The notes beneath the pieces are model-generated. The model was not told the DNA's origin. It did no database searches and worked only from the letters and a program-made list of their open reading frames with translations. Shown piece after piece: positions 6,737 through 9,871 of a stretch of DNA of 9,871 nucleotides (the stretch's first letter is position 1; each line of letters begins with the position of its first letter). A program made the translations under genes and the position numbers. The stretch spans positions 1 to 9,871 of the forward strand of contig JAEYVD010000477.1 in assembly GCA_023432075.1 (NCBI GenBank), read 5' to 3'. This DNA comes from Pseudomonadota bacterium. Lineage in GTDB: Bacteria > Pseudomonadota > Gammaproteobacteria > Burkholderiales > Burkholderiaceae_B.

Positions 6737-7666
6737 CTAGGCGGGGCCGATCGGCCCCGACGCCGCGCGTGCGGCTTCGGCGATGCTGGCGATGAAGGCT
6801 TTGGCGGCTTCCGGCATGATGCGCCCGGCCAGCGTCTGCACTTCGAAGTGGCGCTCGTTCATTTCGCGGTCGCGCAGGGGCACGGCGACGATTTTTCCCC
6901 ACGCCAGACGGTTGCGGATCGCCAGTTCGCCGCAGAAGGCGACCCCGCCGCCCGCGCTGGCAAAGCCGACCAGCGCGTCGATGCTGCGGCTGGTGAACGC
7001 CGGCTCGCAATGCAGCTGCTGGCGGCTGCAGCTGATGTCGATGAGCTGGCGCAGCGTGGAATCGGGCGTGGGCAGCGCCAGCGGATACGCCATCAATTGC
7101 GCCAGCGCCATCTCGCGCCGGTCGGCCAGCGGATGGTCGGCCGAAAGGATCGCGCGCACCGGCGCGGGCACGCGCGCTTCCACCCGGATATCGCGCTGGG
7201 ACGTCAGGCTGAGCGTGACGCCGATGTCCGCCGAGCCGTCGCGGATGCGCTGGGGAATTTCCTGCTGCGAGCAGACATCCAGCGAAAACCGGATACCGGC
7301 ATAGTGCTGCCGGAACGCCGCGATGGCGGCCGGCACGAATTCCGACGCGTAGCCCTCGGTGCTGACGATGCGCACATGGCCCTGGCGCAGGCCGCGCAGC
7401 GCCAGGATGTCGCCCGCCACGCGTTCCACGTCCTGCTGCATGCGTTTGGCGTGCGCGGCCAGCAGTTCGCCGGCGGCGTTCGGGACCATGCCGCGCGCGC
7501 GGCGCTCGAACAGCAACGTGCCCAGTTCGCGTTCGACGCGGGCAATCTGCCGGCTGACGGCCGACGGGGCCACATCCAGGCGGGCGGCGGCTTCGCTGAC
7601 CGAGCCGGTACGCACGACTTCCAGGAAGTAGCGCAGGGAAATCTCCTGCAGGACGCGAGGGTTCAT
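6737..7666 (-). CDS. LysR-type transcriptional regulator
   Basis: The product is 309 residues, typical for LysR regulators. The winged helix-turn-helix covers residues 9-66 (YFLEVVRTGSVSEAAARLDV, then APSAVSRQIARVERELGTLLFER). The effector-binding domain of periplasmic-binding fold follows from about 95 to 300. The frame stays open to a TTG at 7696, but the ATG at 7666 is preferred because it gives the usual distance to the HTH. A good -10 (TAGAAT, minus strand, 7703-7708) would also start transcripts near 7696. The gene is divergent from dsdA with 119 bases between start codons, the classical arrangement for a regulator and its target. As far as I can compare from memory, it does not look like the E. 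coli D-serine regulator DsdC. Its inducer is unknown. It is convergent with the siderophore receptor gene. Confidence 0.92.
   Translation of the reverse strand: MNPRVLQEISLRYFLEVVRTGSVSEAAARLDVAPSAVSRQIARVERELGTLLFERRARGMVPNAAGELLAAHAKRMQQDVERVAGDILALRGLRQGHVRIVSTEGYASEFVPAAIAAFRQHYAGIRFSLDVCSQQEIPQRIRDGSADIGVTLSLTSQRDIRVEARVPAPVRAILSADHPLADRREMALAQLMAYPLALPTPDSTLRQLIDISCSRQQLHCEPAFTSRSIDALVGFASAGGGVAFCGELAIRNRLAWGKIVAVPLRDREMNERHFEVQTLAGRIMPEAAKAFIASIAEAARAASGPIGPA
6742..6759. terminator. Perfect GC-rich palindrome at convergent gene ends (possible bidirectional terminator)
   Basis: CGGGGCCGATCGGCCCCG is an 18-base perfect palindrome. It lies 16 bases after the receptor stop codon and inside the last codons of the LysR gene. 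RNA from either strand could form a stem of about seven GC-rich pairs with a GATC loop. There is no U-tract after it on either strand, so intrinsic termination is uncertain. Confidence 0.35.
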
Positions 7667-7680
7667 GGTCGGATCCAAGG

Positions 7681-7697
7681 TTTGCGGAAAGCGCAAA
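7681..7697. promoter_or_regulatory. Candidate LysR-type operator (inverted repeat with T-N11-A)
   Basis: TTTGCG-N5-CGCAAA is a perfect inverted repeat and contains a T-N11-A core (T7683 to A7695). It lies between the LysR start codon and a TAGAAT -10 element (7703-7708, minus strand), at the predicted transcript start of the LysR gene. That position fits autorepression, which is common in this family. Confidence 0.45.
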
Positions 7698-7718
7698 GAA
7701 GAATTCTAACCATTGATA

Positions 7719-7748
7719 TTGCTGCAAAGCGTCGGCCGCCTCTAGGAT
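7719..7748 (+). promoter_or_regulatory. Candidate dsdA promoter with overlapping second inverted repeat
   Basis: TTGCTG at 7719-7724 and TAGGAT at 7743-7748, 18 bases apart, form a weak sigma70-like promoter. The -35 overlaps TTGC-T-GCAA (7719-7727), a short perfect inverted repeat sharing GCAAAG with the stronger repeat 31 bases away. A weak promoter overlapped at its -35 by an activator site is what LysR activation would require. The prediction is by eye. Confidence 0.35.
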
Positions 7749-7785
7749 GTGGGCATTCCTTGCGCTCCCATTCGGTACCACAGCC

Positions 7786-9135
7786 ATGTTTCAGTCCGAC
7801 GCTCCCTCCAAATCCCCCGTTCTGGATTCTCTCCGGCAGGCTAAGCCGGTGCTGTGGACCGGCCCTGAAACCCTTGCGGCCGCTACCGGGCCGGGCGCGC
7901 ACTTCCTGATGGACCAGGTGCTGTCCGCGCAAGACCGCTTTGCGCGGTTTGCGCCGCTCTTGGCCGAGCTGTTTCCCGAGCTGGCCGCAACGGGCGGCGT
8001 AATCGAGTCGCCGCTCTTGCCCGTTGCCGCCATGCAGGCGGCCATTGGGCTGCCGCAGGATGCTGGCCGTCTGTGGATCAAGGCCGATCACGCGCTGCCG
8101 GTGGCTGGGTCGATCAAGGCGCGGGGCGGGATCCATGAGGTGCTGGAATTTGCCGAATCGCTGGCCCTGCGTGAAGGCGTGCTGCGCCAAGGCGACGACT
8201 ACCGCAAGCTGGCCGGCCCCGAGGCCCGCGCCGTGTTCGGCCGTTATCAGGTCGCGGTGGGGTCTACGGGCAACCTGGGCTTGTCGATCGGCGTGATTGC
8301 GTCCGCGTTGGGATTCCGTTCGGCCGTGCATATGTCGGCCGACGCAAAGGAATGGAAGAAGGCGCGGCTGCGCGCGCGCGGGGTCGAGGTGGTCGAGCAC
8401 GCAGGCGACTACGAAAAGGCCGTGGCCGCGGGCCGGGCGCAGGTCGAAGCGGATCCGTTCGGCTATTTCGTGGACGATGAGCGGTCGGCTTCGCTCTTTC
8501 TGGGCTACGCCGCCGCCGCGCTGCACCTGCGCGTTCAATTGGGCGAAGCCGGCGTGCGTGTGGATGCCGAGCATCCGCTCTTTGTCTATCTGCCTTGCGG
8601 CGTGGGCGGGGCGCCGGGCGGCATCGCGTTCGGCCTGACGCAGCTTTTCGGCCCCCACGTGCATTGCTTCTTTGCCGAGCCGGTGCAGTCGCCGTGCTTC
8701 CTGGTGCGAATGATGGCGGGCCGCGGCGAACTGCCGGGCGCCCCGGCGTCCGCGTCCGTGTACGACGTGGGCCTGACCAACGTGACCGAGGCCGACGGCC
8801 TGGCGGTGCCGACGGCCTCCGAACTGGCCTACGCGGCCGTGGGCGCGCAACTGCGCGGCGTCTACACCGTGGAAGACGACACCCTGTATGCGGACTTGGC
8901 GCGCCTGAAGGACAGCGAAGGCCTGCGCATCGAACCGTCCGCCGCAGCGGGCTTCAGCGGCCCCCGCCATCTGTGCGGCACCGATACCGGCCGGGCCTGG
9001 CTCCGGGCGCAAGGCCTGGAGGCGCATCTGTCCCGCGCCACGCATCTGGCCTGGACGACGGGCGGGCTGTTCGTGCCCGACGAAGAATATGACCGATTCC
9101 TGAGCCGCGGGCGTTCGCTCGCGGCCGGCAACTAG
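7786..9135 (+). CDS. dsdA: D-serine ammonia-lyase (D-serine dehydratase)
   Basis: The product is 449 residues, close to the 442 of E. coli DsdA, and similar along its whole length as I recall that protein. It converts D-serine to pyruvate and ammonia with pyridoxal phosphate in the cytoplasm. Visible motifs are [31 protein letters not shown] with the PLP-binding Lys111, the phosphate-cradling [11 protein letters not shown] (159-169), [25 protein letters not shown] (268-279), [12 protein letters not shown] and [13 protein letters not shown]. All key regions are intact, so it should be active. The frame is open to an ATG at 7747, but 7786 is preferred: it starts the DsdA-like N-terminus and leaves room for a promoter. 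Neither start has a clear Shine-Dalgarno sequence. It is divergent from a LysR regulator and followed after 48 bases by a Bug-family receptor. No dsdX permease is seen. Confidence 0.96.
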   Translation: MFQSDAPSKSPVLDSLRQAKPVLWTGPETLAAATGPGAHFLMDQVLSAQDRFARFAPLLAELFPELAATGGVIESPLLPVAAMQAAIGLPQDAGRLWIKADHALPVAGSIKARGGIHEVLEFAESLALREGVLRQGDDYRKLAGPEARAVFGRYQVAVGSTGNLGLSIGVIASALGFRSAVHMSADAKEWKKARLRARGVEVVEHAGDYEKAVAAGRAQVEADPFGYFVDDERSASLFLGYAAAALHLRVQLGEAGVRVDAEHPLFVYLPCGVGGAPGGIAFGLTQLFGPHVHCFFAEPVQSPCFLVRMMAGRGELPGAPASASVYDVGLTNVTEADGLAVPTASELAYAAVGAQLRGVYTVEDDTLYADLARLKDSEGLRIEPSAAAGFSGPRHLCGTDTGRAWLRAQGLEAHLSRATHLAWTTGGLFVPDEEYDRFLSRGRSLAAGN

Positions 9136-9183
9136 GCGCCGACAGACGCGCCGCATCTCCACCACCTACCATCGAGCACCGCC

Positions 9184-9871
9184 ATGAAAACCTCGTTTCT
9201 TGCAGTCAGCCTCGCTTTTGCCAGCACCCTCGGCGCGGCCGCGCCCGCCATCGCCCAGGACGCCTATCCCACACGTCCGCTCACGATGATCGTCCCGTTT
9301 CCGCCGGGGGGCGCCACGGACGTGCTGGGACGCGTCGTGGCCCAGAAGCTGGGGCAGGAACTGGGGCGCACGGTCGTGGTGGAAAATCGCGCTGGCGCGG
9401 GCACGGTGATCGGCGCCAGCTACGTGGCCAAGGCCGCGCCCGACGGCTATACGCTGCTGGTGAGCTCGGGCACGACCTTCACGGTTAACCCGGCCATCCA
9501 GGCCAACCTGCCGTATGACCCGCTCAAGAGTTTCGAGCCCATCGGCATTGTCGGCCGCACCGGCCTGGCCCTGCTGGCCAACCCCAAGGTGCCGGTCAAG
9601 GACTTGAAGGAGTTCGTCGCGTACGTGAAGGACCCGGCGCATGACCAGCCGCCGTACGGCTCGTTCGGCACGGGTACGACCGCGCATTTCGTGGGCGAGG
9701 CGTTCATCTCCGCCGCCAAGCTGAAAATGACGCACGTGCCGTACAAGGGCAGTTCGCCCGCGATGACCGACCTGATCGGCGGGCAGATTCCGTTCTCGGT
9801 CGACACCGTGGCCGCAGCGTTGCCGCAAAGCAAGCAGGGCAAGGTCCGCGTGCTGGCGGTGTCCAGTCCCA
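9184..9871 (+). CDS. Bug-family (TctC) tripartite tricarboxylate transporter substrate-binding protein (partial, C-terminus beyond right edge)
   Basis: Only the first 229 residues are in the window; full-length members have about 320-330. The signal peptide ends near residue 24 (PAIA, then QDAYP). Family motifs follow in order: TMIVPFPPGGATDVLGR, VVENRAGAGTVIGA, APDGYTLLVSS, LPYDPLKSFEPIGIV, YGSFGTGTTAHFVGE and HVPYKGSSPAMTDLIGGQI. It should be a periplasmic protein binding a small solute, often a carboxylate or amino acid, for a TctAB-type transporter or as a sensor partner. Such receptors are hugely expanded and often orphan in Bordetella and Achromobacter; no TctA or TctB gene is in view. 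Its start lies 48 bases after dsdA on the same strand, suggesting cotranscription and a link to D-serine or a related compound. The ligand itself cannot be read from sequence. No clear Shine-Dalgarno precedes the ATG. Confidence 0.93.
   Translation, partial: MKTSFLAVSLAFASTLGAAAPAIAQDAYPTRPLTMIVPFPPGGATDVLGRVVAQKLGQELGRTVVVENRAGAGTVIGASYVAKAAPDGYTLLVSSGTTFTVNPAIQANLPYDPLKSFEPIGIVGRTGLALLANPKVPVKDLKEFVAYVKDPAHDQPPYGSFGTGTTAHFVGEAFISAAKLKMTHVPYKGSSPAMTDLIGGQIPFSVDTVAAALPQSKQGKVRVLAVSSP

Noticed and set aside
7667..7696. TTG start at 7696 for the LysR gene
   Set aside because: It would place the inverted repeat 7681-7697 in the coding region and the start codon at the predicted transcript start. 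The ATG at 7666 gives a standard length.
6174..7787. 537-codon open frame on the minus strand across the receptor and LysR genes
   Set aside because: It runs out of frame through the LysR gene and antisense to the receptor, with Arg/Ala/Gly-rich composition. Both real genes have clear family motifs in other frames.
7663..9165. 500-codon open frame on the minus strand opposite dsdA
   Set aside because: Its translation is rich in Arg, His, Gln and Gly with no fold-like pattern, as expected for an antisense frame in GC-rich DNA. dsdA on the plus strand is unambiguous.

Overview
The window looks like a chromosomal segment of a high-GC betaproteobacterium of the Alcaligenaceae, most likely Achromobacter or Bordetella. 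The support is the strong G/C bias at third codon positions, a Bug-family (TctC) solute receptor, and the DUF3348/DUF802 gene pair, which I recall from Burkholderiales genomes. No tRNA, rRNA, CRISPR array, insertion sequence or phage gene is visible, and no intergenic gap exceeds 190 bases. Coding density and codon use are even, so nothing suggests a recent insertion.

Layout. (1) Positions 1-1677, minus strand: a DUF3348 protein followed after 10 bases by a DUF802 membrane protein with a MotA/TolQ/ExbB-like core, cut by the left edge. (2) Positions 1864-2451, plus strand: a membrane-anchored LytM/M23 peptidase, divergent from (1). (3) Positions 2520-4425: a two-gene unit of a regulator (helical repeats plus two winged-helix domains) and a small cytoplasmic beta-propeller protein. 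(4) Positions 4422-6725: a FhuE/FpvA-type TonB-dependent siderophore receptor with a recognisable sigma70 promoter and a Fur-box-like operator. (5) Positions 6737-7666, minus strand: a LysR-type regulator, convergent with the receptor and divergent from (6). (6) Positions 7786-9871, plus strand: D-serine ammonia-lyase (dsdA) and then a Bug-family periplasmic binding protein cut by the right edge.

How the parts may work together. The receptor would bring ferric siderophore across the outer membrane under iron limitation. The LysR/dsdA/Bug block resembles a catabolic module: the LysR protein would control dsdA from the 119-base divergent promoter region, DsdA would convert D-serine to pyruvate and ammonia, and the Bug protein could bind a related solute in the periplasm. 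This block differs from the enterobacterial dsdC-dsdX-dsdA arrangement. The least described items are the DUF3348-DUF802 pair, which may be part of an ion-driven envelope machine, and the regulator/beta-propeller pair.
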